Positions 14,747 through 28,600 of a DNA stretch of 64,000 nt are shown in pieces. Numbering within the stretch: position 1 is the first letter of the stretch; every line of letters begins with the position of its first letter. The DNA is from Paragordius varius (Eukaryota > Nematomorpha). Position numbers and translations under genes: made by a program. The notes under the pieces were generated by a model. It was not told where the DNA came from. It made no database searches and saw only the letters and a list, made by a program, of their open reading frames with translations. The stretch lies in NCBI GenBank assembly GCA_964247055.1, contig OZ176053.1:13764001-13828000 (forward strand). The letters are read 5' to 3'.

Positions 14747-14929
14747 TAATGTATAAAACTAGTCGCATCAATACTCAAGTTAAACTTTGTCCTTAAAAAT
14801 CAGATATTGGTCACCGGTGAACAAAACTATTTTTTATACATTCTTTTAGTAAGACTACATCAAAATATAGAGATAGTTTGACTAACTCTTTCATATCCGA
14901 TTTTTACAACGATACTTTTAAAATTAATG

Positions 14930-16480
14930 TATAAAACTAATCGCATCAATACTCAAGTTAAAATTTGTCCTTAAAAATCGGATATTGGTCTCCGGTGAAC
15001 AAAATTATTTTTTATACATTCTCTTATTTAGGCTACATCAAAATATAGAGATAGTTTGACAAACTCTTTCATATCCGATTTTTACAACGATACTTTAAAA
15101 ATTAATGTATAATATTAGTCGCATCAATACTCAAGCTAAACTTTGTCCTTAAAAATAAGATATTGGTCACCGGTGAACAAAACTATTTTTTATACATTCT
15201 CTTAGTAAGACTACATCAAAATATAGAGATAGTTTGACATCTTTCATATCCGATTTTTACAACGATACTTTTAAAATTAATGTATAAAACTAATCACATC
15301 AATACTCAAGTTAAACTTTGTCCTTAAAAATCGGATATTGGTCACCGGTGAACAAAATTATTTTTTATACAATCTCTTAGTGAGACTACATGAAAATATA
15401 GAGATAGTTTGACAAACTCTTTAATATCTGATTTTTAGAGCGATACTTTAAAAATTAATGTATAATTTAGCATACGACAATAAGCAAGTTAAACTTTATC
15501 CTTAAAAATCGGATATTAGTCGCCGGTAAAGAAAATAATTTTTTATACATTCTCTTAGGAGTACTACATCAAAATATAGAGATAGTTTGACAAACTCTTT
15601 AATATCTGATTTTTAGAGCGATACTTTAAAAATTGATGTATAATTTAGCATACAACAATAAGCAAGTTAAACTTTGTCCTTAAAAATCGGATATTGGTCT
15701 CCGGTGAACAAAATTATTTTTTATACATTCTCTTATTAAGACTACATAGTTAAACAAACTCCTTCATATCCGATTTTTACAACGATACTTTAAAAATTAA
15801 TGTATAAAACTAGTCGCATCAATACTCAAGTTAAACTTTGTCAAAAATCGGATATTGGTCACCGGTGAACAAAACTATTTTTTATACATTAGTAAGACTA
15901 CATCAAAATATAGAGATAGTTTGACAAACTCTTTCATATCCGATTTTTACAACGATACTTTTAAAATTAATGTATAAAACTAATCGCATCAATACTCAAG
16001 TTAAATTTTGTCCTTAAAAATCGGATATTGGTCACCGGTGAACAAAATTATTTTTTATACATTCTCTTAGTAAGACTACATGAAAATATAGAGATAGTTT
16101 GACAAACTCTTTCATATCCGATTTTTACAACGATACTTTAAAAATTAATGTATAAAACTAGTCGTATCAATACTCAAGTTAAACTTTGTCAAAAATTGGA
16201 TATTGGTCACCGGTGAACAAAACTATTTTTTATACATTCTCTTAGTAAGACTACATCAAAATATAGAGATAGTTTGACAAACTCTTTCATATCCGATTTT
16301 TACAACGATACTTTTAAAATTAATGTATAAAACTAATCGCATCAATACTCAAGTTAAACTTTGTCCTTAAAAATCGGATATTGGTCACCGGTGAACAAAA
16401 TTATTTTTTATACATTCATTTAGTAAGACTACATGAAAATATAGAGATAGTTTGACAAACTCTTTCATATCCGATTTTTA
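14930..16480 (+). repeat. Higher-order repeat copy 1 of the 9-monomer block
   Basis: This is the first of five occurrences of a block recognised by GTTAAAATTTGTCC (14957), AAAAATAAGATATTGG, the deletion variant AGTTTGACATCTTTCA (about 15232) and the deletion variant CTACATAGTTAAACAAAC (about 15744). The two deletions are too specific to have arisen repeatedly, so all copies share descent. Later copies start near 18230, 20690, 22270 and 27360. Boundaries are approximate. Confidence 0.75.
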
Positions 16481-18229
16481 CAACGATACTTTAAAAATTA
16501 ATGTATAAAACTAGTCGCATCAATACTCAAGTTAAACTTTGTCAAAAATCGGATATTGGTCACCGGTGAACAAAACTATTTTTTATACATTCTCTTAGTA
16601 AGACTACATCAAAATATAGAGATAGTTTGACAAACTCTTTCATATCCGATTTTTACAACGATACTTTTAAAATTAATGTATAAAACTAATCGCATCAATA
16701 CTCAAGTTAAACTTTGTCCTTAAAAATCGGATATTGGTCACCGGTGAACAAAATTATTTTTTATACATTCTCTTAGTAAGACTACATGAAAATATAGAGA
16801 TAGTTTGACAAACTCTTTCATATCCGATTTTTACAACGATACTTTAAAAATTAATGTATAAAACTAGTCGTATCAATACTCAAGTTAAACTTTGTCCTTA
16901 AAAATCGGATATTGGTCACCAGTGAACAAAATTATTTTTTATACATTCTCTTATTAAGACTACATCAAAATATAGAGATAGTTTGACAAACTCTTTAATA
17001 TCTGATTTTTAGAGCGATACTTTAAAAATTAATGTATAAAACTAATCGCATCAATACTCAAGTTAAACTTTGTCCTTAAAAATCGGATATTGGTCTCGAA
17101 CAAAATTATTTTTTATACATTCTCTTATTAAGACTACATCAAAATATAGAGATAGTTGGACAAACTCTTTCATATCCGATTTTTACAACGATACTTAAAC
17201 TAGTCGCATCAATACTCAAGTTAAATGTCAAAAATCGGATATTGGTCACCGGTGAACAAAACTATTTTTTACAAATTCTTTTAGTAAGACTACATCAAAA
17301 TATAGAGATAGTTTGACAAACTCTTTAATATCTGATTTTTACAACGATACTTTAAAAATTAATGTATAATTTAGCATACGACAATAATCAAGTTAAACTT
17401 TGTCCTTAAAAATCGGATATTGGTGACCGGTGAACGAAACTATTTTCTATACATTCTCTTAGAAGGACTACATTAAAATATAGAGATAGTTTGACAAACT
17501 CTTTCATATCCGATTTTTACAACGATACTTTAAAAATTAATGTATAAAACTAGTCGCATCAATACTCAATTTAAACTTTGTCCTTAAAAATCGGATATTG
17601 GTCTCCGGTGAACAAAATTATTTTTTATACATTCTCTTATTAAGACTACATCAAAATATAGAGATAGTTTAACAAACTCCTTCATATCCGATTTTTACAA
17701 CGATACTTTAAAAATTAATGTATAAAACTAGTCGCATCAATACTCAATTTAAACTTTGTCCTTAAAAATCGGATATTGGTCTCGAACAAAATTATTTTTT
17801 ATACATTCTCTTATTAAGACTACATCAAAATATAGAGATAGTTGGACAAACTCTTTCATATCCGATTTTTACAACGATACTTTAAAAATTAATGTATGAA
17901 ACTAGTCGCATCAATACTCAAGTTAAACTTTGTCAAAAATCGGATATTGGTCACCGGTGAACAAAACTATTTTTTATACATTCTCTTAGTAAGACTACAT
18001 CAAAATATAGAGATAGTTTGACAAACTCTTTCATATCCGATTTTTACAACGATACTTTTAAAATTAATGTATAAAACTAATCGCATCAATACTCAAGTTA
18101 AACTTTGTCCTTAAAAATCGGATATTGGTCACCGGTGAACAAAATTATTTTTTATACATTCTCTTAGTAAGACTACATGAAAATATAGAGATAGTTTGAC
18201 AAACTCTTTCATATCCGATTTTTACAACG

Positions 18230-19826
18230 ATACTTTTAAAATTAATGTATAAAACTAATCGCATCAATACTCAAGTTAAAATTTGTCCTTAAAAATCGGA
18301 TATTGGTCTCCGGTGAACAAAATTATTTTTTATACATTCTCTTATTTAGGCTACATCAAAATATAGAGATAGTTTGACAAACTCTTTCATATCCGATTTT
18401 TACAACGATACTTTAAAAATTAATGTATAATATTAGTCGCATCAATACTCAAGCTAAACTTTGTCCTTAAAAATAAGATATTGGTCACCGGTGAACAAAA
18501 CTATTTTTTATACATTCTCTTAGTAAGACTACATCAAAATATAGAGATAGTTTGACATCTTTCATATCCGATTTTTACAACGATACTTTTAAAATTAATG
18601 TATAAAACTAATCACATCAATACTCAAGTTAAACTTTGTCCTTAAAAATCGGATATTGGTCACCGGTGAACAAAATTATTTTTTATACAATCTCTTAGTG
18701 AGACTACATGAAAATATAGAGATAGTTTGACAAACTCTTTAATATCTGATTTTTAGAGCGATACTTTAAAAATTAATGTATAATTTAGCATACGACAATA
18801 AGCAAGTTAAACTTTATCCTTAAAAATCGGATATTAGTCGCCGGTAAAGAAAATAATTTTTTATACATTCTCTTAGGAGTACTACATCAAAATATAGAGA
18901 TAGTTTGACAAACTCTTTAATATCTGATTTTTAGAGCGATACTTTAAAAATTAATGTATAATTTAGCATACGACAATAAGCAAGTTAAACTTTGTCCTTA
19001 AAAATCGGATATTGGTCTCCGGTGAACAAAATTATTTTTTATACATTCTCTTATTAAGACTACATAGTTAAACAAACTCCTTCATATCCGATTTTTACAA
19101 CGATACTTTAAAAATTAATGTATAAAACTAGTCGCATCAATACTCAAGTTAAACTTTGTCAAAAATCGGATATTGGTCACCGGTGAACAAAACTATTTTT
19201 TATACATTATCTTAGTAAGACTACATCAAAATATAGAGATAGTTTGACAAACTCTTTCATATCCGATTTTTACAACGATACTTTTAAAATTAATGTATAA
19301 AACTAATCGCATCAATACTCAAGTTAAACTTTGTCCTTAAAAATCGGATATTGGTCACCGGTGAACAAAATTATTTTTTATACATTCTCTTAGTAAGACT
19401 ACATGAAAATATAGAGATAGTTTGACAAACTCTTTCATATCCGATTTTTACAACGATACTTTAAAAATTAATGTATAAAACTAGTCGTATCAATACTCAA
19501 GTTAAACTTTGTTAAAAATTGGATATTGGTCACCGGTGAACAAAACTATTTTTTATACATTCTCTTAGTAAGACTACATCAAAATATAGAGATAGTTTGA
19601 CAAACTCTTTCATATCCGATTTTTACAACGATACTTTTAAAATTAATGTATAAAACTAATCGCATCAATACGCAAGTTAAACTTTGTCCTTAAAAATCGG
19701 ATATTGGTCACCGGTGAACAAAATTATTTTTTATACATTTTCTTAGTAAGACTACATGAAAATATAGAGATAGTTTGACAAACTCTTTCATATCCGATTT
19801 TTACAACGATACTTTTAAAATTAATG
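18230..19826 (+). repeat. Higher-order repeat copy 2 of the 9-monomer block
   Basis: The marker GTTAAAATTTGTCC is at 18275, 3,318 bp after copy 1. The shortened CTACATAGTTAAACAAAC is near 19063. The block matches copy 3 at an offset of 2,462 until about 19826. There this copy switches to a type B monomer with CGACAATAATCAAG, while copy 3 continues with type A. That abrupt switch marks a recombination boundary. Confidence 0.75.
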
Positions 19827-20689
19827 TATAATTTAGCATACGACAATAATCAAGTTAAACTTTGTCCTTAAAAATCGGATATTGGTGACCGGTGAACGAA
19901 ACTATTTTCTATACATTCTCTTAGAAGGACTACATTAAAATATAGAGATAGTTTGACAAACTCTTTCATATCCGATTTTTACAACGATACTTTAAAAATT
20001 AATGTATAAAACTAGTCGCATCAATACTCAAGTTAAACTTTGTCCTTAAAAATCAGATATTGGTCACCGGTGAACAAAACTATTTTTTATACATTCTTTT
20101 AGTAACACTACATCAAAATATAGAAATAGTTTGACTAACTCTTTCATATCCGATTTTTACAACGATACTTTGAAAATTAATGTATAAAACTAATCGCATC
20201 AATACTCAAGTTAAACTTTGTCCTTAAAAATCGGATATTGGTCTCGAACAAAATTATTTTTTATACATTCTCTTATTAAGACTACATCAAAATATAGAGA
20301 TAGTTGGACAAACTCTTTCATATCCGATTTTTACAACGATACTTTAAAAATTAATGTATGAAACTAGTCGCATCAATACTCAAGTTAAACTTTGTCAAAA
20401 ATCGGATATTGGTCACCGGTGAACAAAACTATTTTTTATACATTCTCTTAGTAAGACTACATCAAAATATAGAGATAGTTTGACAAACTCTTTCATATCC
20501 GATTTTTACAACGATACTTTTAAAATTAATGTATAAAACTAATCGCATCAATACTCAAGTTAAACTTTGTCCTTAAAAATCGGATATTGGTCACCGGTGA
20601 ACAAAATTATTTTTTATACATTCTCTTAGTAAGACTACATGAAAATATAGAGATAGTTTGACAAACTCTTTCATATCCGATTTTTACAA

Positions 20690-23600
20690 CGATACTTTTA
20701 AAATTAATGTATAAAACTAATCGCATCAATACTCAAGTTAAAATTTGTCCTTAAAAATCGGATATTGGTCTCCGGTGAACAAAATTATTTTTTATACATT
20801 CTCTTATTTAGGCTACATCAAAATATAGAGATAGTTTGACAAACTCTTTCATATCCGATTTTTACAACGATACTTTAAAAATTAATGTATAATATTAGTC
20901 GCATCAATACTCAAGCTAAACTTTGTCCTTAAAAATAAGATATTGGTCACCGGTGAACAAAACTATTTTTTATACATTCTCTTAGTAAGACTACATCAAA
21001 ATATAGAGATAGTTTGACATCTTTCATATCCGATTTTTACAACGATACTTTTAAAATTAATGTATAAAACTAATCACATCAATACTCAAGTTAAACTTTG
21101 TCCTTAAAAATCGGATATTGGTCACCGGTGAACAAAATTATTTTTTATACAATCTCTTAGTGAGACTACATGAAAATATAGAGATAGTTTGATAAACTCT
21201 TTAATATCTGATTTTTAGAGCGATACTTTAAAAATTAATGTATAATTTAGCATACGACAATAAGCAAGTTAAACTTTATCCTTAAAAATCGGATATTAGT
21301 CGCCGGTAAAGAAAATAATTTTTTATACATTCTCTTAGGAGTACTACATCAAAATATAGAGATAGTTTGACAAACTCTTTAATATCTGATTTTTAGAGCG
21401 ATACTTTAAAAATTAATGTATAATTTAGCATACGACAATAAGCAAGTTAAACTTTGTCCTTAAAAATCGGATATTGGTCTCCGGTGAACAAAATTATTTT
21501 TTATACATTCTCTTATTAAGACTACATAGTTAAACAAACTCCTTCATATCCGATTTTTACAACGATACTTTAAAAATTAATGTATAAAACTAGTCGCATC
21601 AATACTCAAGTTAAACTTTGTCAAAAATCGGATATTGGTCACCGGTGAACAAAACTATTTTTTATACATTATCTTAGTAAGACTACATCAAAATATAGAG
21701 ATAGTTTGACAAACTCTTTCATATCCGATTTTTACAACGATACTTTTAAAATTAATGTATAAAACTAATCGCATCAATACTCAAGTTAAACTTTGTCCTT
21801 AAAAATCGGATATTGGTCACCGGTGAACAAAATTATTTTTTATACATTCTCTTAGTAAGACTACATGAAAATATAGAGATAGTTTGACAAACTCTTTCAT
21901 ATCCGATTTTTACAACGATACTTTAAAAATTAATGTATAAAACTAGTCGTATCAATACTCAAGTTAAACTTTGTTAAAAATTGGATATTGGTCACCGGTG
22001 AACAAAACTATTTTTTATACATTCTCTTAGTAAGACTACATCAAAATATAGAGATAGTTTGACAAACTCTTTCATATCCGATTTTTACAACGATACTTTT
22101 AAAATTAATGTATAAAACTAATCGCATCAATACGCAAGTTAAACTTTGTCCTTAAAAATCGGATATTGGTCACCGGTGAACAAAATTATTTTTTATACAT
22201 TTTCTTAGTAAGACTACATGAAAATATAGAGATAGTTTGACAAACTCTTTCATATCCGATTTTTACAACGATACTTTTAAAATTAATGTATAAAACTAAT
22301 CGCATCAATACTCAAGTTAAAATTTGTCCTTAAAAATCGGATATTGGTCTCCGGTGAACAAAATTATTTTTTATACATTCTCTTATTTAGGCTACATCAA
22401 AATATAGAGATAGTTTGACAAACTCTTTCATATCCGATTTTTACAACGATACTTTAAAAATTAATGTATAATATTAGTCGCATCAATACTCAAGCTAAAC
22501 TTTGTCCTTAAAAATAAGATATTGGTCACCGGTGAACAAAACTATTTTTTATACATTCTCTTAGTAAGACTACATCAAAATATAGAGATAGTTTGACATC
22601 TTTCATATCCGATTTTTACAACGATACTTTTAAAATTAATGTATAAAACTAATCACATCAATACTCAAGTTAAACTTTGTCCTTAAAAATCGGATATTGG
22701 TCACCGGTGAACAAAATTATTTTTTATACAATCTCTTAGTGAGACTACATGAAAATATAGAGATAGTTTGACAAACTCTTTAATATCTGATTTTTAGAGC
22801 GATACTTTAAAAATTAATGTATAATTTAGCATACGACAATAAGCAAGTTAAACTTTATCCTTAAAAATCGGATATTAGTCGCCGGTAAAGAAAATAATTT
22901 TTTATACATTCTCTTAGGAGTACTACATCAAAATATAGAGATAGTTTGACAAACTCTTTAATATCTGATTTTTAGAGCGATACTTTAAAAATTAATGTAT
23001 AAATTAGCATACGACAATAAGCAAGTTAAACTTTGTCCTTAAAAATCGGATATTGGTCTCCGGTGAACAAAATTATTTTTTATACATTCTCTTATTAAGA
23101 CTACATAGTTAAACAAACTCCTTCATATCCGATTTTTACAACGATACTTTAAAAATTAATGTATAAAACTAGTCGCATCAATACTCAAGTTAAACTTTGT
23201 CAAAAATCGGATATTGGTCACCGGTGAACAAAACTATTTTTTATACATTATCTTAGTAAGACTACATCAAAATATAGAGATAGTTTGACAAACTCTTTCA
23301 TATCCGATTTTTACAACGATACTTTTAAAATTAATGTATAAAACTAATCGCATCAATACTCAAGTTAAACTTTGTCCTTAAAAATCGGATATTGGTCACC
23401 GGTGAACAAAATTATTTTTTATACATTCTCTTAGTAAGACTACATGAAAATATAGAGATAGTTTGACAAACTCTTTCATATCCGATTTTTACAACGATAC
23501 TTTAAAAATTAATGTATAAAACTAGTCGTATCAATACTCAAGTTAAACTTTGTTAAAAATTGGATATTGGTCACCGGTGAACAAAACTATTTTTTATACA

Positions 23601-23730
23601 TTCTCTTAGTAAGACTACATCAAAATATAGAGATAGTTTGAAAAACTCTTTCATATCCGATTTTTACAACGATACTTTTAAAATTAATGTATAAAACTAA
23701 TCGCATCAATACTCAAGTTAAACTTTGTCC
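20690..23730 (+). repeat. Tandem higher-order repeat copies 3 and 4, offset 1,579 bp
   Basis: The marker GTTAAAATTTGTCC is at 20737 and 22316, an offset of 1,579, equal to nine monomers of which two are shortened. Both copies carry AAAAATAAGATATTGG, AGTTTGACATCTTTCA, CTTTATCCTTAAAAATCGG, CTCTTAGGAGTAC, CTACATAGTTAAACAAAC and TTTGTTAAAAATTGGATATTGG in the same order. They are almost identical base by base on reading. This is the clearest higher-order unit in the left arm. Confidence 0.85.
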
Positions 23731-23899
23731 TTAAAAATCGGATATTGGTCACCGGTGAACAAAATTATTTTTTATACATTCATTTAGTAAGACTACATGA
23801 AAATATAGAGATAGTTTGACAAACTCTTTCATATCCGATTTTTACAACGATACTTTAAAAATTAATGTATAAAACTAGTCGTATCAATACTCAAGTTAA

Positions 23900-26800
23900 A
23901 CTTTGTCGTTAAAAATCGGATATTGGTCACCGGTGAACAAAATTATTTTTTATACATTCTCTTATTAAGACTACATCAAAATAGAGAGATAGTTTGACAA
24001 ACTCTTTAATATCTGATTTTTAGAGCGATACTTTAAAAATTAATGTATAATTTAGCATACGACAATAAGCAAGTTAAACTTCCTTTAAAATCGGATATTA
24101 GTCGCCGGTAAAGAAAATAATTTTTTATACATTCTCTTAGTAGTACTACATCAAAATATAGAGATAGTTTGACAAACTCTTTAATATCTGATTTTTAGAG
24201 CGATACTTTAAAAATTAATGTATAATTTAGCATACGACAATAAGCAAGTTAAACTCTGTCCTTAAAAATCGGATATTGGTCTCCGATGAACAAACCTATT
24301 TTTTATACATTCTCTTAGTAAGACTACATCAAAATATAGAGATAGTTTGACAAACTCTTTCATATCCGATTTTTACAACGATACTTTTAAAATTAATGTA
24401 TAAAACTAATCGCATCAATACTCAAGTTAAACTTTGTCCTTAAAAATCGGATATTGGACACCGGTGAACAAAATTATTTTTATACATTCTCTTAGTAAGA
24501 CTACATGAAAATATAGAGATAGTTTGACAAACTCTTTCATATCCGATTTTTACAACGATACTTTAAAAATTAATGTATAAAACTAGTCGTATCAATACTC
24601 AAGTTAAATTGTCCTTAAAAATCGGATATTGGTCACCAGTGAACAAAATTATTTTTTATACATTCTCTTATTAAGACTACATCAAAATATAGAGATAGTT
24701 TGACAAACTCTTTAATATCTGATTTTTAGAGCGATACTTTAAAAATTAATGTATAAAACTAATCGCATCAATACTCAAGTTAAACTTTGTCCTTAAAAAT
24801 CGGATATTGGTCTCGAACAAAATTATTTTTTATACATTCTCTTATTAAGACTACATCAAAATATAGAGATAGTTGGACAAACTCTTTCATATCCGATTTT
24901 TACAACGATACTTAAACTAGTCGCATCAATACTCAAGTTAAATGTCAAAAATCGGATATTGGTCACCGGTGAACAAAACTATTTTTTACAAATTCTTTTA
25001 GTAAGACTACATCAAAATATAGAGATAGTTTGACAAACTCTTTAATATCTGATTTTTACAACGATACTTTAAAAATTAATGTATAATTTAGCATACGACA
25101 ATAATCAAGTTAAACTTTGTCCTTAAAAATCGGATATTGGTGACCGGTGAACGAAACTATTTTCTATACATTCTCTTAGAAGGACTACATTAAAATATAG
25201 AGATAGTTTGACAAACTCTTTCATATCCGATTTTTACAACGATACTTTAAAAATTAATGTATAAAACTAGTCGCATCAATACTCAAGTTAAACTTTGTCC
25301 TTAAAAATCGGATATTGGTCTCGAACAAAATTATTTTTTATACATTCTCTTATTAAGACTACATCAAAATATAGAGATAGTTGGACAAACTCTTTCATAT
25401 CCGATTTTTACAACGATACTTTAAAAATTAATGTATAAAACTAGTCGCATCAATACTCAAGTTAAACTTTGTCAAAAATCGGATATTGGTCACCGGTGAA
25501 CAAAACTATTTTTTATACATTCTCTTAGTAAGACTACATCAAAATATAGAGATAGTTTGACAAACTCTTTCATATCCGATTTTTACAACGATACTTTAAA
25601 AATTAATGTATAAAACTAGTCGTATCAATACTCAAGTTAAACTTTGTCGTTAAAAATCGGATATTGGTCACCGGTGAACAAAATTATTTTTTATACATTC
25701 TCTTATTAAGACTACATCAAAATATCGAGATAGTTTGACAAACTCTTTAATATCTGATTTTTAGAGCGATACTTTAAAAATTAATGTATAATTTAGCATA
25801 CGACAATAAGCAAGTTAAACTTCCTTAAAAATCGGATATTAGTCGCCGGTAAATAAAATAATTTTTTATACATTCTCTTAGTAGTACTACATCAAAATAT
25901 AGAGATAGTTTGACAAACTCTTTAATATCTGATTTTTAGAGCGATAATTTAAAAATTAATGTATATTTTAGCATACGACAATAAGCAAGTTAAACTTTGT
26001 CCTTAAAAATCGGATATTGGTCTCCGATGAACAAACCTATTTTTTATACATTCTCTTAGTAAGACTACATCAAAATATAGAGATAGTTTGACAAACTCTT
26101 TCATATCCGATTTTTACAACGATACTTTTAAAATTAATGTATAAAACTAATCGCATCAATACTCAAGTTAAACTTTGTCCTTAAAAATCGGATATTGGAC
26201 ACCGGTGAACAAAATTATTTTTATACATTCTCTTAGTAAGACTACATGAAAATATAGAGATAGTTTGACAAACTCTTTCATATCCGATTTTTACAACGAT
26301 ACTTTAAAAATTAATGTATAAAACTAGTCGTATCAATACTCAAGTTAAACTTTGTCCTTAAAAATCGGATATTGGTCACCAGTGAACAAAATTATTTTTT
26401 ATACATTCTCTTATTAAGACTACATCAAAATATAGAGATAGTTTGACAAACTCTTTAATATCTGATTTTTAGAGCGATACTTTAAAAATTAATGTATAAT
26501 TTAGCATACGACAATAAGCAAGTTAAACTTCCTTAAAAATCGGATATTAGTCGCCGGTAAAGAAAATAATTTTTTATACATTCTCTTAGTAGTACTACAT
26601 CAAAATATAGAGATAGTTTGACAAACTCTTTAATATCTGATTTTTAGAGCGATACTTTAAAATTAATGTATAATTTAGCATACGACAATAAGCAAGTTAA
26701 ACATTGTCCTTAAAAATCGGATATTGGTCTCCGTGAACAAAACTATTTTTTATACATTCTCTTAGTAAGACTACATCAAAATATAGAGATAGTTTGACAA

Positions 26801-27000
26801 ACTCTTTCATATCCGATTTTTACAACGATACTTTTAAAATTAATGTATAAAACTAATCGCATCAATACTCAAGTTAAACTTTGTCCTTAAAAATCGGATA
26901 TTGGTCACCGGTGAACAAAATTATTTTTTATACATTCTCTTAGTAAGACTACATGAAAATATAGAGATAGTTTGACAAACTCTTTCATATCCGATTTTTA
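23900..27000 (+). repeat. Duplicated block, offset about 1,741 bp
   Basis: The private variant CTCCGATGAACAAACCTATT occurs at 24281 and 26022, an offset of 1,741, followed in each by GGATATTGGACACCGGTG. A preceding GTCGTTAAAAATCGG monomer and an AAACTTCC type B monomer are shared. A third occurrence of CTCCGATGAACAAACC near 36917 shows that the block was also copied more than 10 kb away. Confidence 0.75.
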
Positions 27001-27359
27001 CAACGATACTTTAAAAATTAATGTATAAAACTAGTCGTATCAATACTCAAGTTAAACTTTGTTAAAAATTGGATATTGGTCACCGGTGAACAAAACTATT
27101 TTTTATACATTCTCTTAGTAAGACTGCATCAAAATATAGAGATAGTTTGACAAACTCTTTCATATCCGATTTTTACAACGATACTTTTAAAATTAATGTA
27201 TAAAACTAATCGCATCAATACGCAAGTTAAACTTTGTCCTTAAAAATCGGATATTGGTCACCGGTGAACAAAATTATTTTTTATACATTTTCTTAGTAAG
27301 ACTACATGAAAATATAGAGATAGTTTGACAAACTCTTTCATATCCGATTTTTACAACGA

Positions 27360-28600
27360 TACTTTTAAAATTAATGTATAAAACTAATCGCATCAATACT
27401 CAAGTTAAAATTTGTCCTTAAAAATCGGATATTGGTCTCCGGTGAACAAAATTATTTTTTATACATTCTCTTATTTAGGCTACATCAAAATATAGAGATA
27501 GTTTGACAAACTCTTTCATATCCGATTTTTACAACGATACTTTAAAAATTAATGTATAATATTAGTCGCATCAATACTCAAGCTAAACTTTGTCCTTAAA
27601 AATAAGATATTGGTCACCGGTGAACAAAACTATTTTTTATACATTCTCTTAGTAAGACTACATCAAAATATAGAGATAGTTTGACATCTTTCATATCCGA
27701 TTTTTACAACGATACTTTTAAAATTAATGTATAAAACTAATCACATCAATACTCAAGTTAAACTTTGTCCTTAAAAATCGGATATTGGTCACCGGTGAAC
27801 AAAATTATTTTTTATACAATCTCTTAGTGAGACTACATGAAAATATAGAGATAGTTTGACAAACTCTTTAATATCTGATTTTTAGAGCGATACTTTAAAA
27901 ATTAATGTATAATTTAGCATACGACAATAAGCAAGTTAAACTTTATCCTTAAAAATCGGATATTAGTCGCCGGTAAAGAAAATAATTTTTTATACATTCT
28001 CTTAGGAGTACTACATCAAAATATAGAGATAGTTTGACAAACTCTTTAATTTCTGATTTTTAGAGCGATACTTTAAAAATTAATGTATAATTTAGCATAC
28101 GACAATAAGCAAGTTAAACTTTGTCCTTAAAAATCGGATATGGGTCTCCGGTGAACAAAATTATTTTTTATACATTCTCTTATTAAGACTACATAGTTAA
28201 ACAAACTCCTTCATATCCGATTTTTACAACGATACTTTAAAAATTAATGTATAAAACTAGTCGCATCAATACTCAAGTTAAACTTTGTCAAAAATCGGAT
28301 ATTGGTCACCGGTGAACAAAACTATTTTTTATACATTATCTTAGTAAGACTACATCAAAATATAGAGATAGTTTGACAAACTCTTTCATATCCGATTTTT
28401 ACAACGATACTTTTAAAATTAATGTATAAAACTAATCGCATCAATACTCAAGTTAAACTTTGTCCTTAAAAATCGGATATTGGTCACCGGTGAACAAAAT
28501 TATTTTTTATACATTCATTTAGTAAGACTACATGAAAATATAGAGATAGTTTGACAAACTCTTTCATATCCGATTTTTACAACGATACTTTAAAAATTAA
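27360..28600 (+). repeat. Higher-order repeat copy 5 of the 9-monomer block
   Basis: The marker GTTAAAATTTGTCC is at 27404, 5,088 bp after copy 4, with the shortened GACATCTTTCA near 27683 and CATAGTTAAACAAAC near 28191. It contains a few private changes such as CTTTAATTTCTGATT and GGATATGGGTCTCC, so it is slightly older or less homogenised than copies 3 and 4. It is separated from them by an unrelated block. Confidence 0.75.
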
